NCBI GenBank assembly: GCA_030018855.1
Contig: JASEHG010000006.1
Span: 1 to 27,870, forward strand
Reading direction: 5' to 3'
From: Candidatus Brocadiaceae bacterium
Lineage (GTDB): Bacteria > Planctomycetota > Brocadiia > Brocadiales > Bathyanammoxibiaceae
DNA length: 27,870 nucleotides
Shown piece after piece: positions 1 through 6,162 of this stretch (within the stretch, counting starts at the first letter, position 1; each line of letters opens with the position of its first letter). A program made the translations under genes and the position numbers. The notes beneath the pieces were generated by a model. It searched no databases, was not told where the DNA came from, and worked only from the letters and a program-made list of their open reading frames with translations.

Positions 1-66
1 AACGGGGATAATCTATAGGGGTGCCTCCTTATTGTCAAGTATATATTTTGTGAACTTTGTAAAGCT

Positions 67-95
67 GTAGGGGGCGGGTTTAAAACCCGCCCGTA
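67..95. repeat. Palindrome, variant of the GTAGGGGC family
   Basis: The two 10-bp arms of the core at 72-92 (GGGCGGGTTT and AAACCCGCCC) are perfectly complementary around one central base. The outer GTAG (67-70) and GTAC (92-95) resemble the ends of the GTAGGGGC...GCCCCTAC palindromes found elsewhere in the window. It lies about 100 bp before the full copy at 169-196 in a stretch with no gene. Confidence 0.6.
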
Positions 96-168
96 CAAAA
101 ATACGCCCTGACCGACAGATGGCAGGCGGGCATATTTCTGGCGGGAGGAGAAAAAGGGGTGTATCTCT

Positions 169-196
169 GTAGGGGCACGTTGCAACGTGCCCCTAC
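169..196. repeat. 28-bp perfect palindrome, GTAGGGGC family
   Basis: The arms are GTAGGGGCACGTTG and its exact reverse complement. This copy is identical over all 28 bases to the one embedded in the sensor gene at 8611-8638. Here it is intergenic and ends 23 bp before the predicted promoter of the aminopropyltransferase gene. Confidence 0.9.
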
Positions 197-218
197 CAAA
201 CTTTGAAGGTGACTTTCG

Positions 219-247
219 TTGACAAAGGCAAGTTTAAGTAGTAGAAG
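219..247 (+). promoter_or_regulatory. Predicted sigma70-type promoter of the aminopropyltransferase gene
   Basis: A perfect -35 box TTGACA (219-224) is followed after 17 bp by TAGAAG (242-247), a 4/6 match to TATAAT. Transcription would begin near 254, leaving a leader of about 34 nt that carries the AAGGAG ribosome binding site. The -35 box coincides with an in-frame TTG codon, which argues against that TTG being the start codon. Confidence 0.5.
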
Positions 248-287
248 TAGGAGTTGGGCTGGAATGCCCATCAAAAGGAGAATCTTA

Positions 288-1172
288 ATGAAGGCCCTCC
301 CAAACATGTTGCGGTACGATGAAATCGGACCATGGGACGAACAGCATAAATATGCCATAGACAAAGTGCTCTTCCGGGGACAGACGAAGTTTCAGGATGT
401 AGCCATCTTCGTGACGGAAGAATATGGGAAGATGTTAGTTACAGATGGTTTAACCCAATCGGCACAAGAGGACGAGTACATCTATCATGAAAGCCTCGTC
501 CACCCTGGACTGATTGCCCACCCCGAACCTCGCAGTGTGTTGGTCATTGGAGGGGGGGAGGGGGCGGTAATTAGGGAGGTCTTTCGGCATCCGACTATAG
601 GGCGTGTCGTTATGGTAGACATTGACGCCGAGTTAGTGGAGCAGTGTAAGAAGTTTCTGCCTGAGTGGCACCAGGGGGCATTCCAGGACCCACGTCTGGA
701 ACTGGTCTTCTCAGATGGGAAAGACTTCATCGCTAGAACAAAGGAACGGTTTGACTGTATCATCGTTGACTGCGGCGACGCCCAGGAGGAGGGACCCGCA
801 CTAACACTCTACACGGAGGACTTTTATCGCGCGGTCAAACGGCGTCTGACAGCCCCAGGTTTACTGGTGATCCAGGCAATGGAGCTATCGGGTCTGGATT
901 GTGCCAACCATGTAACAATACACAAGACCCTCCGGCGTATCTTCCGACACGTGAACTTGTACGCCTCTTTCGTCCCGTCCTTTTGGGCAATGTGGGGCTT
1001 TATTGTCGCCAATGACACCGTTGACGTATCACAGATTCCAAGCATAGAGGCGGATAAAATCCTACAGGCCAGGAAGTTAGCGCCGGCGTTGCGGTACTAC
1101 GACGGCCTGAGACATAACCACATGTTCATCCTCCCAAAGACGTTAGGGCAGGAATTAGGGGCTAGGGGGTAG
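288..1172 (+). CDS. speE: Aminopropyltransferase, spermidine/thermospermine synthase family
   Basis: The product transfers an aminopropyl group from decarboxylated S-adenosylmethionine to a polyamine in the cytoplasm. It is 294 aa from the ATG at 288, chosen because AAGGAG (275-280) lies 7 nt upstream and a promoter overlaps the upstream TTG. Family landmarks are QSAQEDE (57-63), YHE (66-68), the nucleotide-binding loop GGGEGA (88-93), D111 after strand 2, and the D161/D164 pair where the catalytic Asp of SpeE normally lies. The middle and the HVPSF-like region (VPSFWAMWGF) look closer to plant ACL5-type thermospermine synthases than to E. coli SpeE, so the product may be thermospermine or another polyamine; substrate cannot be assigned. 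The last codons and the TAG stop lie inside a TAGGGNN heptamer array, so the extreme C-terminus (about seven residues) is repeat-derived. Confidence 0.9.
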   Translation: MKALPNMLRYDEIGPWDEQHKYAIDKVLFRGQTKFQDVAIFVTEEYGKMLVTDGLTQSAQEDEYIYHESLVHPGLIAHPEPRSVLVIGGGEGAVIREVFRHPTIGRVVMVDIDAELVEQCKKFLPEWHQGAFQDPRLELVFSDGKDFIARTKERFDCIIVDCGDAQEEGPALTLYTEDFYRAVKRRLTAPGLLVIQAMELSGLDCANHVTIHKTLRRIFRHVNLYASFVPSFWAMWGFIVANDTVDVSQIPSIEADKILQARKLAPALRYYDGLRHNHMFILPKTLGQELGARG

Positions 1173-1197
1173 GGTGTAGGGAGTGGGGAATGGGGAG
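1156..1197 (+). repeat. Heptamer array (TAGGGNN type) over the speE stop codon
   Basis: Successive 7-base units read TTAGGGG, CTAGGGG, GTAGGGT, GTAGGGA, GTGGGGA, ATGGGGA. The stop codon of the aminopropyltransferase (1170-1172) is the TAG of one unit. The G-rich strand is the sense strand. Related arrays lie at 7545-7585, 7659-7687, 20181-20216 and 21747-21779. Confidence 0.85.
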
Positions 1198-1205
1198 TGC
1201 GGAAT

Positions 1206-1333
1206 TAACAGGATTTTAGGATTTTAGGATTTTAGATTTTACGATTTTACGATTTTAAATCTTTAAGTCTTTCAATCTTAAATCTTTAAATCTGAAATCT
1301 CTAAATCTTTAAATCCGCAATCTGCAATCCGCA
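1206..1333 (+). repeat. A+T-rich 7-8-bp tandem repeat tract
   Basis: The tract is made of degenerate units of the AGGATTTT / ACGATTTT type, passing into AAATCTTT / AAATCTG units and finally CGCAATCT-like units. It follows the G-rich heptamer array and fills most of the gap between the aminopropyltransferase and the P-type ATPase. No coding sequence is apparent in it. Confidence 0.8.
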
Positions 1334-1345
1334 TTTGGAAGTCCC

Positions 1346-1374
1346 TTGACCACAAACGTACGTGTTGCTATTAT
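1346..1374 (+). promoter_or_regulatory. Predicted extended -10 sigma70-type promoter of the P1B ATPase gene
   Basis: TTGACC (1346-1351) is separated by 17 bp from TATTAT (1369-1374), and a TGC directly before the -10 box gives an extended -10. Transcription would start near 1381, about 30 nt before the ATG at 1412. No metal-regulator operator is obvious. Confidence 0.55.
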
Positions 1375-1411
1375 GCTTAAGCGACTGTACGGACTTTAGA
1401 CCCTGCCCACC

Positions 1412-3589
1412 ATGCCTGATAACCCAAAAGAAAATCTGGTTACCCTGAAGGTGCCTGCTATGGACTGCCAGGAAGAAGCCCACCTTATCAAGAAGAAGCT
1501 CTCGGGCCTCAAAGGTATACTCCATCTGGACACCCTCCTCCTCTCCCAGGAGGTGAAGGTAAGGTACGACAGCAGTCTGATAGACCTCAAAGAAATCCTG
1601 GGACGGATACAGGAGACAGGGTTTGAGGCCACCTTGCTTGAGACCTGGTCCGCCTCAGGCGGAAAAGAGGCAGGCTGGGGGAGACGGAGACAACTGGTCC
1701 TCACCAGCCTCTCCGGACTGTTCGCAGTGGCAGGACTGGCCTTGGCCTTTAAGGGCCTTCCAGGAGAGATAACCATACCCATATACCTGATTGCCATGCT
1801 CACGGGCGGACCAAGGATTTTCTATAAGGGATTCCTGGCGGCAAAGGGCCTCTCCCTTGATATGAACACCCTGATGGGCATAGCAGTCATTGGGGCGGCA
1901 GCCATCGGGGAGTGGGGAGAGGCGGCCACAGTGATTGCCCTCTTCTCCCTCGCCCAACTCCTGGAGAGTTATAGCCTGGACAGGGCAAGGAACACCCTAA
2001 GCTCGCTCATGACCCTAACCCCGCAGGAGGCCCTGGTAAGGCGGGAAGTAGCCTCCACCTCAGGCGGACCCCCATCAAAGAAAGAGGTAACCCTGCCCAT
2101 TAACGAGGTTCAACTGGGAGACACCCTGATTGTCAGACCTTCCGAAAAGATACCCCTTGATGGAATGGTAGTGGAAGGCTATTCCACCGTGAATCAGGCC
2201 CCAATCACGGGGGAGTCCACCCCCGTGGAAAAGTACGTCGGCTGTGAGGTCTTCGCTGGGACCATCAACAGGGAAGGGGTACTGGAGGTGAGGGTAACCC
2301 ACCTGGCCAAAGACACTACCTTGTCCCGCATAATCCATCTCGTAGAGGAGTGCCAGGCCCAGAAGGCCCCCTACCAGAGTTTTGTGGACAGGTTTGCCAG
2401 GATATACACACCCATCGTCATAGGCACGGCCTTTCTGGTCGCAACCGTACCCTGGGCCTTCCTGGGGGCAGAGTTCATCCCGTGGCTCTACATGGGACTG
2501 GTCTTCCTGGTAATATCCTGCCCCTGCGCCCTGGTGATAGCTACCCCGGTAAGCCTCCTCTCCGGCATAACCTGCGCCGCCCAGCACGGCGTCCTCATTA
2601 AAGGCGGCATCCACCTGGAGGAGGCCGGCCGACTGGAGGCCATAGCCTTTGACAAGACAGGCACCCTCACTAAGGGCGTGCCAGAGGTAATTGACGTCAT
2701 ACCCCTTGACTCCTTACCACACGACGAACTCCTCCGCGTGGCCGCATCCGTGGAGGCCCGCTCAGAACATCATCTAGCCGGGGCCATACTCCGAAGGGCC
2801 AGGAAAGAGGGACTGGAGCTATTAGAGGTTACGGACTACAAGACCATCCCAGGAAAAGGGGCCACGGCCAGAATCATGGTAGGGGCAGGGTTACCCTGCC
2901 CCTACCACATTGGAAACCTGAAGTTCTTTAGAGAACTGGGGATATCCACGGCAAAGGCGGAGCGGCTCCTCTACGTGCTCCAGTCCCAGGGGAAGACAGT
3001 CATGCTGGTAGGTGTAGAAGATAAGCTATTGGGGACTATTACCGTGGCCGACGAGGTAAGGCCCATCAGCAAACCCACCCTGGTGGCATTAAGAGAAAAG
3101 GGTATCAAGAAGATAGTCATGCTTACGGGAGATAACAAGGGCACGGCCCAGGCCATAGCCGGGAAACTGGGGGTAGAAGAATACCAGGCAGAGCTCTCTC
3201 CTGAGGACAAGGTGGAGGCGGTGCGGCACTTGACCAAAAATTATGGGAGGACGGCCATGGTAGGTGATGGGGTAAACGACGCCCCCGCCCTGGCCGCCGC
3301 CACGATAGGCATTGCCATGGGTACGGTGGGGACGGACACCGCCCTGGAGACGGCCGATATTGCCCTCATGACCGATGACCTCACCAGGATACCCTTTGCC
3401 CTAGGGCTGAGCAGGCAGACCCTGGGGGTGATAAAACAAAACATTGTCTTTGCCATTGGGGTAAAGGCCGTCTTCCTGGGCCTGGCCGCAGTGGGCAAGG
3501 CCACCCTCTGGATGGCCGTAGGTGCCGACATGGGGGCCTCTCTCCTGGTCATCTTTAATGGGCTGAGGTTGCTGAGGTATGGTGCGTAG
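1412..3589 (+). CDS. Heavy-metal-transporting P1B-type ATPase (Zn/Cd/Pb class)
   Basis: An inner-membrane ATP-driven exporter of soft divalent metals, 725 aa. An N-terminal HMA domain (about 8-75) carries the single-Cys variant MDCQEEA. Membrane helices follow from about 90, then the actuator loop TGES (266-269), CPC (370-372) in helix 6, the phosphorylated D414 in DKTGT, the N domain, and GDGVNDAP from 618. CPC together with a Lys in the penultimate helix (GVKAVF) and DMGAS in the last helix matches the P1B-2 class (ZntA/CadA). The conserved SEHP of the N domain reads SEHH (451-454). Three palindromes are translated within the gene: SASGG at 80-84 in the linker after HMA, STSGG at 215-219, and about nine residues at 490-498 that replace a short beta-turn before the YHIGN motif. 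No clear ribosome binding site precedes the ATG. Confidence 0.95.
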   Translation: MPDNPKENLVTLKVPAMDCQEEAHLIKKKLSGLKGILHLDTLLLSQEVKVRYDSSLIDLKEILGRIQETGFEATLLETWSASGGKEAGWGRRRQLVLTSLSGLFAVAGLALAFKGLPGEITIPIYLIAMLTGGPRIFYKGFLAAKGLSLDMNTLMGIAVIGAAAIGEWGEAATVIALFSLAQLLESYSLDRARNTLSSLMTLTPQEALVRREVASTSGGPPSKKEVTLPINEVQLGDTLIVRPSEKIPLDGMVVEGYSTVNQAPITGESTPVEKYVGCEVFAGTINREGVLEVRVTHLAKDTTLSRIIHLVEECQAQKAPYQSFVDRFARIYTPIVIGTAFLVATVPWAFLGAEFIPWLYMGLVFLVISCPCALVIATPVSLLSGITCAAQHGVLIKGGIHLEEAGRLEAIAFDKTGTLTKGVPEVIDVIPLDSLPHDELLRVAASVEARSEHHLAGAILRRARKEGLELLEVTDYKTIPGKGATARIMVGAGLPCPYHIGNLKFFRELGISTAKAERLLYVLQSQGKTVMLVGVEDKLLGTITVADEVRPISKPTLVALREKGIKKIVMLTGDNKGTAQAIAGKLGVEEYQAELSPEDKVEAVRHLTKNYGRTAMVGDGVNDAPALAAATIGIAMGTVGTDTALETADIALMTDDLTRIPFALGLSRQTLGVIKQNIVFAIGVKAVFLGLAAVGKATLWMAVGADMGASLLVIFNGLRLLRYGA
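1649..1663. repeat. In-frame palindrome TCCGCCTCAGGCGGA
   Basis: A 15-bp palindrome read as SASGG in the linker between the HMA domain and the first membrane helix of the P1B ATPase. The same sequence read in the same frame occurs in the DUF255 gene (10539-10553). Other copies are intergenic around korC and korB. Confidence 0.75.
2054..2068. repeat. Degenerate in-frame copy of the CCTCAGGCGGA palindrome
   Basis: TCCACCTCAGGCGGA differs from the full palindrome by one base (A for G). It is translated as STSGG in a surface segment before the actuator domain of the P1B ATPase, where family members usually have a short turn. Confidence 0.55.
2879..2905. repeat. 27-bp in-frame palindrome, GTAGGGGC family
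   Basis: The arms GTAGGGGCAGGGT and ACCCTGCCCCTAC are perfectly complementary around one central base. Its length, 27 bp, is exactly nine codons, and it is read as VGAGLPCPY in the N domain of the P1B ATPase without disturbing the flanking conserved GKG and GN motifs. Confidence 0.9.
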
Positions 3590-3676
3590 CAGATTTAACG
3601 GCTATGTGTGGGTAATCAAAAATAGGATTGAAACCCCCTTCCCTATTTACTAGAATTCTTTTCTCCAGGTCTAAAT

Positions 3677-3775
3677 ATGATCACTGATGCTGAAAAGCAA
3701 ATAATTATTAGTCTCTGCAGAAGATATGGTGCCTCTGTCGCCTTTCTTTTTGGTTCTTCTATTGAGTATTTTTGA
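3677..3775 (+). pseudogene. Truncated MNT-type nucleotidyltransferase fragment
   Basis: A 32-codon frame starts at ATG 3677 and contains RRYGASVAFLFGSS, the start of the GSX10DXD nucleotidyltransferase signature of MntA-like minimal nucleotidyltransferases. The frame then runs into GAGTATTTTTGA, which belongs to the REP unit upstream of the RAYT gene, and stops. The Asp residues needed for metal binding and the rest of the domain are missing, and no continuation was seen downstream of the transposase. It is best read as a gene cut off by the REP/RAYT insertion or a rearrangement. The fragment is short, so the family call is moderate. Confidence 0.55.
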
Positions 3776-3802
3776 ACAAAGCGTACGAGCAAGCTCGTAC
3801 GC
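3766..3802. repeat. REP unit with linker, upstream of the RAYT gene
   Basis: The linker GTATTTTTGAACAAA (3766-3780) is followed by a palindrome with arms GCGTACGAGC (3781-3802). This equals the right half of the two-palindrome units at 4347-4414 and 5140-5202. The left palindrome is absent and replaced by the broken nucleotidyltransferase frame. Confidence 0.85.
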
Positions 3803-3823
3803 TTAATGGGCGGAGGCATTATT

Positions 3824-4336
3824 ATGGACAAAGACATAAACCCTCTGAAAGAAGTGTACAAAACGTATGGGCGAAGCAGGTCTTTAAGGCTAAAGAGTTT
3901 TGATTATTCTGAAGTCCGTCCCTATTTTACTACCATATGTACCAGAGACAAAAGGCCTATTCTAAAAGGGCAAGTGGTTATAGGAATTATTGAACATCTT
4001 AAAAAATTAAGAGAAGATTTTTGCTTCTCGTTATATGTCTATTGCGCCATGCCAGACCATTTACATCTCCTGTTATCTCCTGGGGAAAGTAGTCTCAGTG
4101 TTTCAAGAATAATACAGGCCTTCAAAAGTACGACAGCCAGGTGGTACAATAAACTCCCCAATATAGACAAAGGAGGGTCTAATCTCTGGCAAAAACATTT
4201 TTACGACCACATCGTACGTAGAGAAGAAGATTTAAGAGATATTGCTGTATACATTTTAGAAAACCCAGTCCGAAAAGGCCTAGTAGCAAAATGGGAGGAT
4301 TATCCCTTTTGTGGGATTATAGACCGATTTGAATAA
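3824..4336 (+). CDS. REP-associated tyrosine transposase (RAYT, Y1/IS200-like HUH)
   Basis: The product (170 aa) belongs to the Y1 single-strand transposase superfamily that recognises REP hairpins, cutting and joining ssDNA. The HUH metal site is PDHLHLLLSP with H79 and H81. The candidate catalytic Tyr is Y127 in KHFYDHIVR, followed by the typical YILENPVRKGL helix (143-153). The start at 3824 is chosen because GGAGG (3812-3816) lies 7 nt upstream; the ATG at 3806 would overlap this site. It is flanked by REP units on both sides (3766-3802, 4347-4414) whose hairpins are its likely substrates. The gene is clearly more A+T-rich than its neighbours, consistent with transfer. All key residues appear intact. 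Confidence 0.9.
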   Translation: MDKDINPLKEVYKTYGRSRSLRLKSFDYSEVRPYFTTICTRDKRPILKGQVVIGIIEHLKKLREDFCFSLYVYCAMPDHLHLLLSPGESSLSVSRIIQAFKSTTARWYNKLPNIDKGGSNLWQKHFYDHIVRREEDLRDIAVYILENPVRKGLVAKWEDYPFCGIIDRFE

Positions 4337-4346
4337 AGATGTCGGT

Positions 4347-4414
4347 GTAGCGTTGGAGCTTGCTCCAACGCATTTTTGAACAAAACAAGGCGTACGAGCA
4401 AGCTCGTACGCTAC
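4347..4414. repeat. Two-palindrome REP unit (BIME-like), downstream of RAYT
   Basis: Bounded by GTAG and CTAC. The first palindrome (4350-4371) has arms GCGTTGGAGCT and the second (4390-4411) has arms GCGTACGAGC; the linker contains ATTTTTGAACAA. The two cores GAGCTTGCTC and GAGCAAGCTC are reverse complements. The unit is 5 bp longer than the copy at 5140-5202, from an extra ACAAA-like step in the linker. Confidence 0.9.
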
Positions 4415-4427
4415 ATCTATACCCAAA

Positions 4428-5045
4428 ATGGACGACTGGACTTCGGTTGCACTTGAAGAATACAAGGCTTTGCATGCAAAAATCTTGCAGGCAACACAAA
4501 ATCAACAGTCTGCAGTCCGCTTGGGGGCTTTGGCCCTTAGTTTTTTAATCGGTAGTGCCTTTACGCTATCAAAAACATACGCATCTTTGGCATGCATAGA
4601 ACTTACCCTTATTTTACCGTTGACTGTCCTATTGGTGATATTGATGTGGTTTTTCAATTTATACTGGATAACCCAGTTAAATGGCTATACTTTGATGCTG
4701 GAAAAGGAAATCAATTCTCGCATTGGGCAAAATGCCCATGGGCAGGATTGCCTAAGATGGGGAGAGTGGTCGCGAGAGCGTAAGGTCCAACACTATTTCC
4801 CTTATTTTGCTCCTATTGCTGGCTTTCTTTTATTAGGAATACTAGGTATGTCAGTGGGGTATTATATTTGGTACTCTAAAAACCTATCAAGTGCAATAAT
4901 TCTATCAATTATTGTCGGTTTCTTGTGTATCTTGGTAGCTGCTATTTACTTTTACTACACCATTCGTATGCCGAGCGAGTATAGTCCCGAACGAGACGTG
5001 TCTAATAGAAGATACTTTCCAAGGCATTGGAAAGGACATTATTGA
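4428..5045 (+). CDS. Four-helix membrane protein of unknown function
   Basis: The product has 205 aa. An N-terminal amphipathic helix (about 8-28, EEYKALHAKILQATQNQQ) is followed by two close hydrophobic helices (about 30-48 and 57-77), a polar loop of about 50 residues, two more helices (about 122-145 and 152-176), and a basic tail ending RHWKGHY. This layout places both termini on the same side of the inner membrane. I do not recognise the family. The gene starts 13 bp after a REP unit and has no visible ribosome binding site, so the REP insertion may have separated it from its original leader. Composition is as A+T-rich as the RAYT gene, and it is probably part of the same imported islet. 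Confidence 0.7.
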   Translation: MDDWTSVALEEYKALHAKILQATQNQQSAVRLGALALSFLIGSAFTLSKTYASLACIELTLILPLTVLLVILMWFFNLYWITQLNGYTLMLEKEINSRIGQNAHGQDCLRWGEWSRERKVQHYFPYFAPIAGFLLLGILGMSVGYYIWYSKNLSSAIILSIIVGFLCILVAAIYFYYTIRMPSEYSPERDVSNRRYFPRHWKGHY

Positions 5046-5074
5046 GGTATAGTTCATGAACGAGGCTTTTTTGA

Positions 5075-5110
5075 TGTCATTCTGGCCCGTCTTAGGCGGG
5101 AAGAATCTCC
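5075..5110. repeat. TGTCATTCTG...GAAGAATCTCC repeat carrying a palindrome
   Basis: The ends match the TGTCATTCTGAG...GAAGAATCTC dispersed repeat seen at 25625-25652 and in 11779-11889. Here the centre is replaced by the palindrome-like CCCGTCTTAGGCGGG (5086-5100), related to the TCCGCCTNAGGCGGA family. It looks like one repeat inserted in another. Confidence 0.6.
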
Positions 5111-5139
5111 ACTTTTGATGCTAAACAAGAGGTGTATGT

Positions 5140-5202
5140 GTAGCGTTGGAGCTTGCTCCAACGTATTTTTGAACAAGGCGTACGAGCAAGCTCATACGCT
5201 AC
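5140..5202. repeat. Two-palindrome REP unit (BIME-like), second copy
   Basis: Same order as 4347-4414: GTAG, first palindrome, linker ATTTTTGAACAAG, second palindrome, CTAC. The second palindrome has one change (CTCATACGC for CTCGTACGC). It lies just upstream of the GAGGTG ribosome binding site of the next gene. Confidence 0.9.
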
Positions 5203-5218
5203 ATCTGAGGTGAAAGAA

Positions 5219-5653
5219 ATGAAAAAGCTTCTCTTTGGTATTCTTTTCCTCTTTTTGTCGTGGAATGTACCTGCCCAGGAGAAGGAACCCTTAAATATCA
5301 TTGACGTATCAGGACAGTGGACCCTTCGCTTCAAGGGGGTAGAGTATAACTGTCAGAACCCACTGGAGAATGGACCCAAGGAAGGCACCTTTGTATTTCA
5401 CGTAATCCAGCAAGGGGACGACCTCACGGCCACTTTTACAGATGGGAAGACGACGAATCATTTCATTGGAAGGGTCAATGGAACCGTGCTTACTGCCACA
5501 GTACACGGGGTCTATCCAGAGAACTGCAAGGTGGTCACAGAGTTAGTGGGTAAGGTAGTCGGTAAGGTTATAAAAGGGACCTATTCAGGTAAGGAACTAA
5601 ACTGTGAGACCTGCATCTGGGAGGGGGAATTTACTGTGGAGATTACGCCCTGA
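5219..5653 (+). CDS. Small exported protein, first of two tandem paralogues
   Basis: The product has 144 aa. The start at 5219 is set by GAGGTG (5207-5212) and gives a signal peptide (MKKLLFGILFLFLSW, cleavage probably after NVPAQ). The mature part shares about half its residues with the next gene. Shared landmarks are DVSGQWT, NCQ(N/D)P, QQG(K/D)DLTA(T/S)F, a central C, GK(V)xGKxIxGTxSG, and the ending CETCIWEG(E/K)FTVEI. Four cysteines are conserved between the pair (in NCQ, in N/RCK/R, and CETC), suggesting disulfides or metal binding. The alternating pattern looks like a small beta-barrel. No known family is recognised and the function is unknown. Confidence 0.8.
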   Translation: MKKLLFGILFLFLSWNVPAQEKEPLNIIDVSGQWTLRFKGVEYNCQNPLENGPKEGTFVFHVIQQGDDLTATFTDGKTTNHFIGRVNGTVLTATVHGVYPENCKVVTELVGKVVGKVIKGTYSGKELNCETCIWEGEFTVEITP

Positions 5654-5662
5654 ACCAAGGTC

Positions 5663-5684
5663 TAGGGCCTTAGTGCTGGCCCTA
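5663..5684. terminator. Stem-loop between the two paralogous genes
   Basis: TAGGGCC (5663-5669) pairs with GGCCCTA (5678-5684) around an 8-nt loop, 10 nt after the stop codon of the first paralogue. There is no clear U-run after it, so it is at best a weak terminator or an mRNA 3'-end stabiliser. Confidence 0.3.
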
Positions 5685-5739
5685 AGCCGGCGTACCCCTC
5701 TTTCACCAGAGTCCTGGCATTGAATTATGGGCGGTTGGA

Positions 5740-6162
5740 ATGAAAAGGCTTTTCTTTTGCATGTTTCTAATCCTCTCGTCTTGCACGAAACCCCCTGATG
5801 TCTCAGGGCAGTGGACCTGCCATTGGAGGGGGGCAGGGCGCAATTGCCAAGACCCGCTGGGGGGTATCCCCGGTGGAGGTACTGTTGTATTTTACGTGAC
5901 CCAGCAAGGGAAAGACCTGACGGCGAGCTTTATTGATACGGATGGAAAATACGCCTGTCTCCTTATCGGAAACTTGAGTGGAACTATGCTGACTGGGACG
6001 GCCCAGGTAGTTTATCTGGGACACCGGAGGCTCTGCAGGATAGCCGCAGATATGGTGGGTAAGGTGAGCGGTAAGACAATAGAAGGCACCTTTTCCGGGA
6101 GGGAATTAGACTGCGAGACCTGCATCTGGGAGGGGAAATTTACTGTGGAGATTGTGCCATAG
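5740..6162 (+). CDS. Small predicted lipoprotein, second of two tandem paralogues
   Basis: The product has 140 aa. The N-terminus MKRLFFCMFLILSSC is a lipoprotein signal with lipobox ILSSC, so the mature protein starts at C15 and should be membrane anchored, unlike its soluble paralogue upstream. The remainder repeats the shared pattern (DVSGQWTC, NCQDPL, QQGKDLTASF, GTMLTGT, CETCIWEGKFTVEIVP) and adds further cysteines (C in GQWTCHW and KYACLL). Its 3' end overlaps the convergent protease gene by 23 bp (6140-6162). Function unknown; the duplicated arrangement suggests one exported and one anchored form of the same fold. Confidence 0.8.
   Translation: MKRLFFCMFLILSSCTKPPDVSGQWTCHWRGAGRNCQDPLGGIPGGGTVVFYVTQQGKDLTASFIDTDGKYACLLIGNLSGTMLTGTAQVVYLGHRRLCRIAADMVGKVSGKTIEGTFSGRELDCETCIWEGKFTVEIVP

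Noticed and set aside
219..287. In-frame TTG at 219 and ATG at 264 as starts of the aminopropyltransferase
   Set aside because: The TTG is the first half of a perfect TTGACA -35 box, and the ATG at 264 has no properly placed ribosome binding site, while AAGGAG lies 7 nt before the ATG at 288, where family similarity also begins.
1206..1333. CRISPR-like array
   Set aside because: The period is 7-8 bp with no unique spacers; it is a simple tandem repeat. No cas genes are present.
2075..2614. 179-codon minus-strand frame inside the P1B ATPase
   Set aside because: It lies wholly within a well-conserved ATPase on the other strand, and its translation shows no domain pattern.
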